A stretch of DNA of 64,000 nucleotides. It comes from G965230065 sp965230065 (GTDB lineage: Bacteria > Bacteroidota > Bacteroidia > Cytophagales > Cyclobacteriaceae). The stretch covers positions 5,580,001-5,644,000 of the forward strand of contig OZ245942.1 in NCBI GenBank assembly GCA_965230065.1, in the 5' to 3' direction. Shown here in pieces: positions 17,254-27,500 of the stretch. Under the pieces are notes generated by a model. It was not told the origin of the DNA. It was given only the letters and a program-made list of their open reading frames with translations, and ran no database searches. The position numbers were made by a program, and so were the translations under genes. Every line of letters begins with the position of its first letter. Positions within the stretch are counted from its first letter, which is position 1.

Positions 17254-18879
17254 TTAAGAAGAGATAATATAAAGGGCATAAACTTTCGCCAAACTATTAA
17301 CTGGAAAATTCACCTTAATAGCAATTTTTCGATTATCTGGCAGGTAGTTTTTTGTCGGCCACGAAACTTCAAGCTGAGTGCCATTGGAGGTAAGTACAGC
17401 AGACTGTGGTCCTGAAAACCCTTGCAGAGGTTTATCCATGTCATCCAACAGTTCAATTGAAAGAGGCATTTCGGGGGAAAGTCCTTCCACATTTATTAAT
17501 AATTTTTCTTTTTTCCCTATTTTAAAAGCGGAGGTAATGAAATGGGCATCGTTATCATTTTCTTTGCATGATAAATAACCAAAACCATCCCGTCGTAAGG
17601 TAGCCAAACCTATCTCCATAGACTTTAATTGTCCTCCGGTATCCCAATGTGAATACCAAATCATAGTTTGATCTCCTTCGTTCACAAATGCATGCCCTTG
17701 GAGAAGAGCAACATCGTCCCACTCACCTTTTTGTCCACGAGAAATGATTTTATGATCAGGTACTGGTTCTCTAAAATGAATGCCATCATTGCTTATAATC
17801 AATCCAAGGTCAATATGAGTACCCAAAAGATGGGAAGCGCCCTTTGGCCTTTCAGATTCATCAAGTCCGTCCTGCCACATACCATAAAGACCTATCAAAA
17901 TATTATTCCTGTTCCAAACTCCTGCTCCCATATGTGTTTGTTGACCTTTAATTGGAGGAGAAGTAAGTTGGCCAGGCCTTGCAAAAGAAAAAGCCTTTGC
18001 TTTGGACCAGGTGAGAAAGTTAGCTGATCTATATGTTAACATCACCCGCCCCGAATCTCTTCCATCCGGAAGCCAGGTCCATGGAGAAATTAATTGTCCT
18101 GTAGAGTAGTAAAAATTACCAAATCGATAAAGACTGGAGGCCTCAAAACGCTCACCCATGGCATTAGCCGGACGATTACCTACCACTTTCCAGCTTAGTC
18201 CATCAGCACTTGTCGCACAAATCATTACACAGGGAGTTTGCTCCTGACGTCCAACACTACTCATGCCTCCTATAATATCGTCATAAGAAACATGTGCAAT
18301 ATAGACAGCCTTATATCGTCGGGATGGATCTGTATCCTCCGGTTCATAAAGAACAGAAAGGAAATCATTTATTCTTGTTAAAGAATGGGGGGTGCCTTTA
18401 ATTAAACAAATGTTATTACGTTTATTACCATTGAAATCTACCAATCCCAATTCGGGTTTGACCCAATTTATTCCATCATCACTTTCTGCGTAGCACATAG
18501 GACGCCAGTTTCCAGGTGCTTGGCCACTTATTAATTCTTCTTCGAACATTCCAAGATACCACATACGGAACTTTTCGCCATCCTTAATCACGGTCCCATA
18601 TAATATGGCATGTCCATGATCAGGAGCACTCTTTGGCCCTCTTTTTAATACAGGATTCTGGGGATGCTTTTTAGCTTCAGTAAGCGTAACTATTAAATTA
18701 TGCTGCCAGGGAATACTATAATCATCAAATGAAAATAAAGTCCGAATATATCTTTCGTTTATTGAATCACTTTTGCTAGTATTCTTATTCTCAGCAAAAA
18801 GAACGTTCGAATGTAATGAAAACCCAATAGCCCCTATTCCTGAGCTTTGTAAGAATTCACGTCGTGTTTTATCTTCCAT
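17254..18879 (-). CDS. Beta-propeller glycosidase-like protein with twin-arginine signal
   Basis: 541 residues. The N-terminus (TRREFLQSSGIGAIGF) is a twin-arginine-type export signal, unlike the Sec signals of most paralogues. The mature part begins with FSFDDYSIPWQHN, shared with the neighbour at 18886 (FSFDDHSIPWKDN), so the two are a subfamily pair. Propeller-type repeats include ESDDGINWVKPELGLVDFNGNKRNN and ISNDGIHFREPVPD. A C-terminal beta-sandwich follows (PLSIELLDDMDKPLQGF). Twin-arginine export suggests folding or cofactor binding before export. It likely acts in the periplasm on the same glycan as its partners; catalytic residues were not assigned. Confidence 0.75.
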   Translation of the reverse strand: MEDKTRREFLQSSGIGAIGFSLHSNVLFAENKNTSKSDSINERYIRTLFSFDDYSIPWQHNLIVTLTEAKKHPQNPVLKRGPKSAPDHGHAILYGTVIKDGEKFRMWYLGMFEEELISGQAPGNWRPMCYAESDDGINWVKPELGLVDFNGNKRNNICLIKGTPHSLTRINDFLSVLYEPEDTDPSRRYKAVYIAHVSYDDIIGGMSSVGRQEQTPCVMICATSADGLSWKVVGNRPANAMGERFEASSLYRFGNFYYSTGQLISPWTWLPDGRDSGRVMLTYRSANFLTWSKAKAFSFARPGQLTSPPIKGQQTHMGAGVWNRNNILIGLYGMWQDGLDESERPKGASHLLGTHIDLGLIISNDGIHFREPVPDHKIISRGQKGEWDDVALLQGHAFVNEGDQTMIWYSHWDTGGQLKSMEIGLATLRRDGFGYLSCKENDNDAHFITSAFKIGKKEKLLINVEGLSPEMPLSIELLDDMDKPLQGFSGPQSAVLTSNGTQLEVSWPTKNYLPDNRKIAIKVNFPVNSLAKVYALYIISS

Positions 18880-18885
18880 ATGAAG

Positions 18886-20514
18886 TTAGGGTTTCTCTGG
18901 ATTTAGATACAAAGCATAAAATTTAACTTTTTCATTGGGCGGATAATTCACTTTTATGGCAAACGCTGAATTTATTTCTACAACATTTTGATGTGCTGCA
19001 CCTGCCCACTGTACTTCAGTATATAAACCATCGTTTTTAATGAGTGCAGCATCATTTCCAGAATAGCCGGGGATGGGCATACCCTTAGCATCAACTAATT
19101 CAATACGAACGGGGGCATCCTCGCTCACTCCATCTGCATTGATATAAAGCGAAAAATGATTGGATGCCAATTCTGACTGCTCAATTGTTTTGGTGATAAA
19201 ATGAGCAGTTTGATCATTATACTTAGGAGAAAGGTATCCAAAACCATCCTTGCGCAAAGTAACCAATCCGACGCCACCCCGGGGAGGATAGCTCGGCTTT
19301 GTCATATCCCAGCTTCCGTACCAAATAAATGTTTTTTCACCAATATTATCAAAGCCTTGTCCCTGTATAAGCCCCCCATGGTCCCAATCTCCCTCAGCTC
19401 CACTTTTTATCAGTACATAATCTGAAATTGGTTCACGAAAATTGATACCATCATTACTCAAAAGGAACCCCAGGTCCATGGACCGGTCTTCCCACGCTTC
19501 CGCACCATGCCAAAGGCCATAGAGACCAAGTAATACATTCCCTCTGTTCCATACAGAGGCCGCCAAATGGGCTTCTTCACCGAGTCCGGGGGGAACCTCT
19601 TTTCCGCTCATGCCATCCCTAATGAAGCTGTAGCTCATGGCAGGGTCCCAGTTTAACAAATCGGGGGATCGCAACACTGCCATAACCCGGCCCACGGTTT
19701 TCCCATCAGGCTGCCATGCGGTAGGAGAAAATATTTGTCCTGGCAAATGATAAACTCCTTTCCATTTAAATAGTCCGCCCTGCTCAAAATTCATTGGCAA
19801 AAGCAAATCCTCCTGGGATAAAAATCCCTCATTAAAATGGACGGGAGTTGCAGATTCCCATCGTAGCCCATCAGGGCTATATAAAACAATGGATGAGGAG
19901 CCTTTTCCTTTTTCAAGTTGCGCTGCAACGGTCAATAGCATTTTAAATTGACGGTCCGGATTCGGCTCCTCTGGTTCGTGAATTACAATGAGGTGAATTC
20001 CCCCAACTTCAGGGGGATCAATTTTCACTAAATTGTTTTGCTTATTTCCATTATGTTCAACCAGTCCTAAATTTGGTTTTTGCCAGTGAATTCCATCCTC
20101 ACTTTCTGCATAGGCGGGTCTTAAGCCTGAGAATCCTTTGCCCTTTTTTATCAGTTCCAATGATTCGTCGTCCGCAGCAATATACCATAATTTATATTTG
20201 TCTTCATGAAAAATTACTGATCCATAAAATTGCACTGCCCATTCATCCACAGACCCTTTTTCTCCTCTTTTTACCACAGGATTGGCAGCATATTTTTCTG
20301 GTCTGACCATAGTCAATTCAAGATTGTCTTTCCAGGGAATGCTATGGTCATCAAAACTAAAAACCACTAATTCTGAGTTTTTTCCGGTTTGTTTTGGATG
20401 ATTTTCCTTATCAGTCATGTTCTTTTCCTGAGAACAGGAGACAAGGAATGCGAATAGCAAAAATGTGTTTATCAATAAAACATGGAAACGCTCCGATTTT
20501 TTTAGTTGCTTCAT
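18886..20514 (-). CDS. Beta-propeller glycosidase-like lipoprotein
   Basis: 542 residues with a lipoprotein signal (LLFAFLVSC). It shares the FSFDD-SIPW start and overall plan with the protein encoded 6 bases downstream (17254), including the block GRVMAVLRSPDLLNW and SNDGINFREPISD. The C-terminal sandwich carries PVRIELVDAKGMPIPGYSG. One of the pair is lipid-anchored and the other Tat-exported, so the two may work in different places on the same substrate. It follows the paralogue at 20586 by 71 bases in the same operon. No assigned activity. Confidence 0.75.
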   Translation of the reverse strand: MKQLKKSERFHVLLINTFLLFAFLVSCSQEKNMTDKENHPKQTGKNSELVVFSFDDHSIPWKDNLELTMVRPEKYAANPVVKRGEKGSVDEWAVQFYGSVIFHEDKYKLWYIAADDESLELIKKGKGFSGLRPAYAESEDGIHWQKPNLGLVEHNGNKQNNLVKIDPPEVGGIHLIVIHEPEEPNPDRQFKMLLTVAAQLEKGKGSSSIVLYSPDGLRWESATPVHFNEGFLSQEDLLLPMNFEQGGLFKWKGVYHLPGQIFSPTAWQPDGKTVGRVMAVLRSPDLLNWDPAMSYSFIRDGMSGKEVPPGLGEEAHLAASVWNRGNVLLGLYGLWHGAEAWEDRSMDLGFLLSNDGINFREPISDYVLIKSGAEGDWDHGGLIQGQGFDNIGEKTFIWYGSWDMTKPSYPPRGGVGLVTLRKDGFGYLSPKYNDQTAHFITKTIEQSELASNHFSLYINADGVSEDAPVRIELVDAKGMPIPGYSGNDAALIKNDGLYTEVQWAGAAHQNVVEINSAFAIKVNYPPNEKVKFYALYLNPEKP

Positions 20515-20585
20515 AAGTAGTTATTTAATATTTATTGAATGCAATAGCCTTAGAAACTCATTCCGGAATTGAATAAGTCTAATTG

Positions 20586-22109
20586 TTATTTATAAGTTAA
20601 AGCAAAAACTTCAGCGTTCTCAAGATGCACCCTTATCCGGTATTTTCCGGCAGGCAATTCACTAATATTCTTATTTTCCCAAACAACGCTATGTCTTAAA
20701 GAGTCACCCGTAATTTCAATAGCGTCATCTTTAGAAAAGCCCCGAACACGGTATCCTTCCTCATTGAGTATTTCGACTCGAATGCTCCCTTTTGTAGCAT
20801 CAGCATTTATTGCAATGCTTTTGCAATTGGATAAATCGACAGCTTTTAACGTAATTTGCCCTATTTTACCCAATGGCTTAATTCCGGCAAACCTGTCCTT
20901 AGGTATGGTAGCAAAACCAATCCCTGAAACAGTGTTTTCATAGGGAACCATCTCATTCCACGGATTGCTATAGGCTCCATAGTAAAACCGAATTTCATCA
21001 TGTAGCACAACCGGAGTAGCATTAGACCATATTAAACTCGCATCAAATCTGGATTTATCTTCTAAAGGGGGTAAAAAAAAAGTATTCCGGAAGGGTCTGT
21101 CCCATTCGTAACCATCATGGCTGACAGCTAATTCGATAGGCATATTTCCCGTGTTTGCAACATTCATTACCTGCAACATAGAAAAATACATGTCATTATA
21201 ATAAAAAGCAGGACCGCTGTGAAACTGTACCCCTCTACTACCTCCTCCGACCTTATTTTGTGCAACTTCATGTTCGTGGTTTTGGATATCATGTTCGTCA
21301 ACGGTCATCACCAATTGTGGCTTTGACCAATGAATAAAATCTTTACTTTCTGTCCGGACCACTGCTCTTTTCCAGTGCATAAATCCCTTCGGACCATCCA
21401 GCCATGTTTTGGAATAAACAGCGTATACATTACGTTGCGGATCCCAAATCAGGTCTACCACATCACTTGTGGAAAGAGGTGTCCCCAGATCACCAGAATC
21501 AATGATCTCCTCATCTTGGAAGGGCGGTTGAATAACTTTGCCATAAGACCCTTTAATGACAGGATTGTTTTTATATTTTGTCCAATGAATCCCATCAGGC
21601 GAAAATGCCAATGACATCCCATAGGGCTTCTGTGCCTGCTCCCAGAATGCACTTTTGTATCTGCGAGTGGGATCCTTTTCATGGGGATCGAATAATACAG
21701 CACCACCATAACCAATCCGCATGACCAGATTGTTGTTTTTGTTTTCATCAAAGTCAACTAAACCCAAAGAAGGTTTTTCCCAATGGATGCCATCTGCTGA
21801 AGTGGCGTAAGCCAGATGGTTACCTTTACCATGGTATGCCTGATACCATAATTCATACATTCCGGTTTTGGCATCCCGGTGAACACTACAATACGCAATG
21901 GTTGTTTCCCAAGGCTTCGTCTGAGGGATTACCGGATTTTGGTTAAATCTTTTGAGTTGATTTAATGAGCGTTTAGTTCCTGACCGGTACAAAATATGAT
22001 GATCATCGACCAATAAAATTGTAGATGCTGTCTGTGCCTGCACCTTTTCACTGGATAATACAAAACAATTGGTGAGAAGAAATACTATAATTGGGAGAAA
22101 AAGCCTCAT
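20586..22109 (-). CDS. Beta-propeller glycosidase-like secreted protein
   Basis: 507 residues with a signal peptide (MRLFLPIIVFLLTNCFVLSSEKVQAQ). Repeats include TSADGIHWEKPSLGLVDFDENKNNN, FSPDGIHWTKYKNNPVIKG and KDFIHWSKPQLV. It has a longer blade around 250-300 (HDIQNHEHEVAQNKVGGGSRG) not seen in the other copies. The C-terminal sandwich reads GSIRVEILNEEGYRVRGFSKDD. It is not close to the 24479/26003/29128 subfamily and may have its own linkage preference. It is 6 bases from the fusion enzyme gene, so the two are co-transcribed. Confidence 0.75.
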   Translation of the reverse strand: MRLFLPIIVFLLTNCFVLSSEKVQAQTASTILLVDDHHILYRSGTKRSLNQLKRFNQNPVIPQTKPWETTIAYCSVHRDAKTGMYELWYQAYHGKGNHLAYATSADGIHWEKPSLGLVDFDENKNNNLVMRIGYGGAVLFDPHEKDPTRRYKSAFWEQAQKPYGMSLAFSPDGIHWTKYKNNPVIKGSYGKVIQPPFQDEEIIDSGDLGTPLSTSDVVDLIWDPQRNVYAVYSKTWLDGPKGFMHWKRAVVRTESKDFIHWSKPQLVMTVDEHDIQNHEHEVAQNKVGGGSRGVQFHSGPAFYYNDMYFSMLQVMNVANTGNMPIELAVSHDGYEWDRPFRNTFFLPPLEDKSRFDASLIWSNATPVVLHDEIRFYYGAYSNPWNEMVPYENTVSGIGFATIPKDRFAGIKPLGKIGQITLKAVDLSNCKSIAINADATKGSIRVEILNEEGYRVRGFSKDDAIEITGDSLRHSVVWENKNISELPAGKYRIRVHLENAEVFALTYK

Positions 22110-22115
22110 GTGACG

Positions 22116-24458
22116 TTATGTTAATCGTGCAAACCCACTATGATTGTTTGAATTATTATGAGTTCCAGTATGGAGACGATTTTCAGCTATTATTTTTTCC
22201 AGGTCTGCCAATACATAATCCAGCGCCGCTAACAGGCTAGCTATATGCCGGTCTTCGTGGGCGTACATCAGGTAGAAAAAAGTAGATACCAGGAAACCTT
22301 TTTCTAACATTTTCCGGATGTACAGACTTTTGGCCGCTTGAGCATCTTCGCCCAAATGAAAGGTAAGCGTGGGTGTGGATGGCATACCACCTACTTCTAA
22401 TTTACAGGCAGGATATCGGGAGACAACATCTCGTAATGATTGCTGGAACTTCAAACCACGATCCCAAATCACCTCTTGCACGTTCAATGCCTGTACTTTT
22501 TCCAGTACTGCAAGGGCCGCCGCTGTGCCAACCCCATCAGTCCAGTAACTGGAAGATATAAAGCTATCTTCTGATTTGCGCATGACCTCATCCCGGCCGA
22601 TGATGGCTCCGAAGGGATATCCGTTACTCATGGCTTTTGCATACACTACCATATCGGGTTGAAGGCCGATTTGAAGATGCGCTCCCGGAAAGCCATATCG
22701 GAGGCCGCTGGTAATTTCATCCACAATTAACACGACACCGGAGGTGCTGCACTTGGTGGAAATATGTTCAATAAATTCGGGCTTAGGTTGCTGTGACCGC
22801 ATAGGTTCCATGACCACTGCCGCTAAATTTCCCTGAAGTTGTTCCCATGCCTTGTCGAAAGACGCAATATCGTTGTACCGGAAAGGCAATGATGTGCCCG
22901 ATAATTCTCTGGGTACACCTTTGGGATCAAGGCCTGGCAGGAGATGGCCATCCAGGGCAGTGGTTTCACCCAAATTCGCTGCCAAATACCAATCATGCCA
23001 TCCATGATAACCGCAAAAGGCCACTCCGCTTTTGCCCGTTGCAGTACGGGCACACCTGATCGCAATGGCCATCGCTTCCCCTCCGGTTCTGGCAAAACGC
23101 ACCTTTCCCGCCCAGGGATGCAATGCAAGTAATTTTTCCGCCAAAGAGATTTCCTGTGGATTGATCAGAGAACAATAAGTCCCCAGCGCAACCCTTCTAT
23201 TCACCGCTGCATTTACGTCCGGATCGGAGTACCCCAATAAAATAGCGCCAACGCCTCCTACAAAATCAATATACCGCTTACCATTCAAATCCCATACTTC
23301 ACACCCTGAACACCGGGAATAATAAGAGGGCCAGGCATCTTTATCAAACATTTCTGCCCGTTTGGATAATAGTCCGGTACCACCGGCAATGAGCGTACGC
23401 GCTTTATTCCACAATTCAGGTCCTTGTGGTTTTTTATCTTCAGGTGCATGAGCAGGTAAGTGTGGAGATAACAGATGAAGGGCATTATCATGAAAAATAT
23501 CCTGAATATCCTCAGTGGTTAAACCACAATCATCACAAACTTCTTTCATGGCAAGCAGTGATTCTATACCGACCAAAGTCATATCCATGCCGGCAGGAGG
23601 TATAAAATCAGGTACCAGTACTTCCGGATGCAGCCAATAAAAATGATCTCCGGTGGTAACACATCTTCCGCGCATTTCACTCACGGGGAAGTCTGACCCC
23701 CACAGAATTCTTTTCGGGCCTAATGCATGGTAGGCCGCACGAAAGGTTTCTGTCTCACAAATGGCCGAAGTATCTACCACTACATTATCAAGGTCCGAAA
23801 GCTGCTTTAATCCCGTTCGGGCATTTCTGTAATTGAAGCTCCTTGCGATGTGTGCCAAAATTAATTTCATCCTGGGATACGAAAGGCAAAGCCTTCTGAT
23901 TTCTTTCAGGTTGTCTTCATCAGCAATGCCCCCTTTTCGAACAATATGAAGCATCATCACTCCCTGCGTTTCGTTAAGTATTTCCCACATCCACTCTGGT
24001 GCATACTCAGTAATAGAGGCATGCATGGTATCGGGCCGGTTGGCATAAATATGGTAAACCTTTAATCCGCAGAAAGTCCCATTCCGCAATTCAGAAGCTA
24101 TCTGATGCTTATCATCTTCGGGGCTAACTAATTTTAATGCTTTAGAAATAGTATCCTTGCCTGATTGAACTTCCTGGTTTATCCACTCATTTATTGACTG
24201 TCTGTCACCGCTTTTATGAGGCATTCCAAAGAATAACCCATGGAAATTTTTGTTTCCCATGGTTCGTGCCATGGCATGATTGTATTCATGCCAGCCCAAT
24301 GTTCCACATTCTTTTAAGAAAGAAAAAGCATCCTTTGCATAATGATCAGGGTGATATAAATGCCCGTGAATGTCAAAGATTTTTTCCGGAATAAATCCGT
24401 TGAGCTTATTTGAAATAATATGTTGATCTTCCCCATTTAACCTATCATTATATTTCAT
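22116..24458 (-). CDS. Amidohydrolase fused to class-III aminotransferase
   Basis: 780 residues in one frame. Residues ~20-335 are an Amidohydro_2-type TIM barrel with metal-site residues His31/His33 (DIHGHLYH), His171, His203 (LAHIARS) and Asp256 (WGSDFP). Residues ~350-765 are a glutamate-1-semialdehyde-type, PLP-dependent class-III aminotransferase with Asp580-Glu581 (IVDEITSGLR) and Lys608 (VVYAKAMSNGYPFGA) as the PLP lysine. Both active sites look intact. The natural reading is hydrolysis of an amide, lactone or carboxylate followed by transamination of the product without release. Full-length homologues of each half exist separately; the join lies around residues 335-350. No signal peptide: cytoplasmic. 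Confidence 0.88.
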   Translation of the reverse strand: MKYNDRLNGEDQHIISNKLNGFIPEKIFDIHGHLYHPDHYAKDAFSFLKECGTLGWHEYNHAMARTMGNKNFHGLFFGMPHKSGDRQSINEWINQEVQSGKDTISKALKLVSPEDDKHQIASELRNGTFCGLKVYHIYANRPDTMHASITEYAPEWMWEILNETQGVMMLHIVRKGGIADEDNLKEIRRLCLSYPRMKLILAHIARSFNYRNARTGLKQLSDLDNVVVDTSAICETETFRAAYHALGPKRILWGSDFPVSEMRGRCVTTGDHFYWLHPEVLVPDFIPPAGMDMTLVGIESLLAMKEVCDDCGLTTEDIQDIFHDNALHLLSPHLPAHAPEDKKPQGPELWNKARTLIAGGTGLLSKRAEMFDKDAWPSYYSRCSGCEVWDLNGKRYIDFVGGVGAILLGYSDPDVNAAVNRRVALGTYCSLINPQEISLAEKLLALHPWAGKVRFARTGGEAMAIAIRCARTATGKSGVAFCGYHGWHDWYLAANLGETTALDGHLLPGLDPKGVPRELSGTSLPFRYNDIASFDKAWEQLQGNLAAVVMEPMRSQQPKPEFIEHISTKCSTSGVVLIVDEITSGLRYGFPGAHLQIGLQPDMVVYAKAMSNGYPFGAIIGRDEVMRKSEDSFISSSYWTDGVGTAAALAVLEKVQALNVQEVIWDRGLKFQQSLRDVVSRYPACKLEVGGMPSTPTLTFHLGEDAQAAKSLYIRKMLEKGFLVSTFFYLMYAHEDRHIASLLAALDYVLADLEKIIAENRLHTGTHNNSNNHSGFARLT

Positions 24459-24478
24459 ACCAGGAAGTTTTTGATTAT

Positions 24479-25921
24479 TTAATTAAATTTCAGGGAGTAT
24501 AAATCAGCATCTTTTAGATAGAGTTTCAGCCGGACCGGTTTGGATGCCAAGGCACTCACATCAGTATTTTCATCCCAGCTCACGATTCTTTTGATTTCAT
24601 TCCCGATGATTTCCTGGGAATCTTTCAGCGTAAAACCAGGAACCGGGTTACCCTCTGCATCCTGAATCTCTATTTTTATACTTCCTGCTGCTGAGGTGGC
24701 ATAGTTGATTTCCAATTCTTTTCCTTCAAAAGTAAAGGGCTTTGTGACCATCTCTCCTCCAGTATAATCAGCAGAAAGCGAGGTGAACCCATCAATTCTC
24801 ATGGAATATCTTGTAATATGGGCAGTGGGTTGGGCATAATCTTCATTCACATATACCGACATTTCTGTATCACCGGTCTGCACCACATTCAGTGCCGGAT
24901 AATTCGTTCTGGAGACCCAATTTTCCAGGCCTATACCCGGGCGGATAAAAGACTCCATAAAGGTACGGTCATAAGCGTTTCCTCCGCGACTTGTAATAAA
25001 GACTGCATCCGAACAATCTTTATAGTACTTAGGGTTAACATTCAAGGCTTTGGCCTGGGCATCGGATACTACTTGCCGGTTGGGCATAAACCGGGCACCA
25101 ATCGCCACATAAATATGCGGAGCCCGGTAATAGGGACTGGTTTGCTGGGTATATAGATGCTCATATGGAGTATCCCCAAAAGTCATTTTTTCGGGCTCCG
25201 ACCAATGAATGAAATCTTCAGATGTGGTTCTGCTGACCGTTCTAACTCCTGAATAGCCCTCCCCCGTCCATGTTCTGAAATAACAAACGTATTTTTGTTC
25301 TGATTCGGACCAAAAAACCACATTCTGGGAGTCGAATATTCCATCAGTAAATATGGGCTCTTCTTTAATTTTGTTCCAATGGAGGCCGTCTTTTGAGACA
25401 AATCCAATCAATCCACTTTCCAAAGTTCCGCCAATGGCTTTGTATCTTTCATTGGGTTTGCATGCCGGATTTTTATCGAGAAAGGGGCTGAAGTTATGCG
25501 TTACAGGAGCCGCATCGGCTAAAATCACATTATTGTCTAAGGTGCCGTTTACCTTATAGATGCCCAATTTAGGTTTGACCCAGTGTATTCCATCCTTTGA
25601 CTCAGCAACGCATGTAACCTCTCTGGAATTGCCATCTTCACCGGCAATGGGAACACCCCTATAATAGGCTCTATAAATATCATTATCATGGATTATTGTG
25701 GTATATAAACTAAAGGCACCTTCCCAGGGTTTGTCTAAAGCTAATACAGGCCCTTCTTTTTTTGGGGTATGCAAAGCAAGTTCAACATTCTCTTTTTGCG
25801 CTATTAAATAATTATCGACAAAGATTTCCCGCTGATCTTTTATTGAAATTACATCCTGCCCAAAGCCTGCAGAGAATTTAAAAAAGACAACGATCCATAA
25901 CAGTATTATTTTTTTTATCAT
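24479..25921 (-). CDS. Beta-propeller glycosidase-like secreted protein
   Basis: 480 residues with signal peptide (KKIILLWIVVFFKFSAGFGQ). It belongs to the subfamily with REIFVDNYLI, KPWEG, TSRGGNAYDRTF and SFIRPGIGLENW. From about residue 245 to the end it is almost identical to the product of the next upstream gene (26003), and the DNA there differs at only scattered positions; residues ~90-240 have diverged. Repeats include ESKDGIHWVKPKLG and SKDGLHWNKIKE. The C-terminal sandwich reads GSIKIEIQDAEGNPVPGF. Probably a periplasmic or surface glycan-active protein. Confidence 0.75.
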   Translation of the reverse strand: MIKKIILLWIVVFFKFSAGFGQDVISIKDQREIFVDNYLIAQKENVELALHTPKKEGPVLALDKPWEGAFSLYTTIIHDNDIYRAYYRGVPIAGEDGNSREVTCVAESKDGIHWVKPKLGIYKVNGTLDNNVILADAAPVTHNFSPFLDKNPACKPNERYKAIGGTLESGLIGFVSKDGLHWNKIKEEPIFTDGIFDSQNVVFWSESEQKYVCYFRTWTGEGYSGVRTVSRTTSEDFIHWSEPEKMTFGDTPYEHLYTQQTSPYYRAPHIYVAIGARFMPNRQVVSDAQAKALNVNPKYYKDCSDAVFITSRGGNAYDRTFMESFIRPGIGLENWVSRTNYPALNVVQTGDTEMSVYVNEDYAQPTAHITRYSMRIDGFTSLSADYTGGEMVTKPFTFEGKELEINYATSAAGSIKIEIQDAEGNPVPGFTLKDSQEIIGNEIKRIVSWDENTDVSALASKPVRLKLYLKDADLYSLKFN

Positions 25922-26002
25922 CGTGTAGTTAGATTAAAGATAGGGTATGATTAAACGTCAATTTTTATGGCACCTCAACAAAGGTCTAAGGATACTTCGG
26001 AT

Positions 26003-27433
26003 TTAATTAAATCTCAGAGAATACAGATCAGCATCTTTCAGATAGAGTTTCAGCCGGATTGGTTTTGATGATAATTCACTCACATCGGTATTTTCATTCC
26101 AGCTCACGATTCTTTTGATTTCATTCCCGATGATTTCCTGGGAATCTTTCAGCGTAAAACCAGGAACCGGGTTACCCTCTGCATCCTGAATCTCTATTTT
26201 TATACTTCCTGCTGCTGAGGTGGCATAGTTGATTTCTAATTCCTCTCCCTCAAAGTTGAAGGGCTTTGTGACCAACTCTCCTCCTGCATAATCAGCAGAA
26301 AGCGAGGTGAACCCATCAATTCTCATGGAATATCTTGTAATATGGGCCGTGGGTTGGGCATAATCTTCATTCACATATACCGACATTTCTGTATCACCGG
26401 TCTGTACCACATTCAGTGCCGGGTAATTGGTGCGGGAGACCCAATTTTCCAGGCCTATACCCGGACGGATAAAGGACTCCATAAAGGTACGGTCATAAGC
26501 GTTTCCTCCGCGACTTGTTATAAAAACTGCATCTGAGCAATCTTTATAATACTTAGGGTTAACATTCAAGGCTTTGGCCTGGGCATCGGATACCACTTGT
26601 CTGTTGGGCATGAAACGGGCGCCAATCGCCACATAAATATGCGGGGCCCGGTAATAGGGACTGGTTTGCTGGGTATACAAATGCTCCAACGGGGTATCCC
26701 CAAATTCCATCACAACCGGGTCTGTCCAGTTGATAAAATCAGTTGAGGTAGTTCTGCTCACTGAACGGAATCCATTATTAGTAGTACGAAAATAACAAAT
26801 GTATTTTCTTTCGCTCTGCGACCAAAAGGCAACATTCTGGGAGTCGAATTTTCCTTCAGTAATCACAGGGGCCGTTCTCAGTTTTTCCCAGTGGATGCCA
26901 TCTTCAGATACATAGGCTATCAATCCGCTTCTTATATTCCCTCCAATGGCCTTGTACTTCTGTTTTGAATCTACCTTGGGGTTGGTATCCAGAAAGGGGC
27001 AGAAATTATGTGTGACCGGTGCTGCATTGGCCAATATGACATTATTGTCTAAAGTTCCGTGCACTTCATGAATTCTTAAATTTGGCTTACTCCAGTGGAT
27101 TCCATCATTCGATTCAGCATAACAGGTTACTTCGGTTGCACTATAATCCTTTCCTGCCTCGTTCAAGCCTCTGTAATAGGCTCTGTACAAATCCCCATCC
27201 TTTATGATTGTGGTATAATTACTAATGGGCCCTTCCCAGGGTTTGTCTAAAGCTAATACAGGCCCTTCTTTTTTTGGGGTATGCAAAGCAAGTTCAACAT
27301 TCTCTTTTTGCGCTATTAAATAATTATCGACAAAGATTTCTCGCTGACTTTTTAATGAGATTACTTCCTGACCTACACTTGAAGAGAATGCAAAAAAAAC
27401 AGTAATCAAAAAAACAGCTATCATTTTTATCAT
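26003..27433 (-). CDS. Beta-propeller glycosidase-like secreted protein, mosaic of its neighbours
   Basis: 476 residues with a signal peptide ending SSSVGQ. Its N-terminal ~65 residues and its C-terminal half match the 24479 paralogue closely, while its middle (NAAPVTHNFCPFLDTNPKV, YVSEDGIHWEKL, PVITEGKFDSQNVAFWS, NNGFRSVSRTTS) matches the 29128 paralogue instead. This is what gene conversion between tandem copies would leave. The differing middle covers two or three blades and would carry substrate differences. It is separated by 81 bases from the copy at 24479 and 67 from 27501. Confidence 0.75.
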   Translation of the reverse strand: MIKMIAVFLITVFFAFSSSVGQEVISLKSQREIFVDNYLIAQKENVELALHTPKKEGPVLALDKPWEGPISNYTTIIKDGDLYRAYYRGLNEAGKDYSATEVTCYAESNDGIHWSKPNLRIHEVHGTLDNNVILANAAPVTHNFCPFLDTNPKVDSKQKYKAIGGNIRSGLIAYVSEDGIHWEKLRTAPVITEGKFDSQNVAFWSQSERKYICYFRTTNNGFRSVSRTTSTDFINWTDPVVMEFGDTPLEHLYTQQTSPYYRAPHIYVAIGARFMPNRQVVSDAQAKALNVNPKYYKDCSDAVFITSRGGNAYDRTFMESFIRPGIGLENWVSRTNYPALNVVQTGDTEMSVYVNEDYAQPTAHITRYSMRIDGFTSLSADYAGGELVTKPFNFEGEELEINYATSAAGSIKIEIQDAEGNPVPGFTLKDSQEIIGNEIKRIVSWNENTDVSELSSKPIRLKLYLKDADLYSLRFN

Positions 27434-27500
27434 AGTGTGAAAATTTTAAGAATTAATTTCAACATATTAATATTTTTCTTTTTCAGCAGAAGGTTTTGCT

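Noticed and set aside
22116..24458. Two genes joined by a sequencing error
   Set aside because: The linker region around residues 335-350 is continuous in frame with normal composition, and no start or stop remnants lie at the join.
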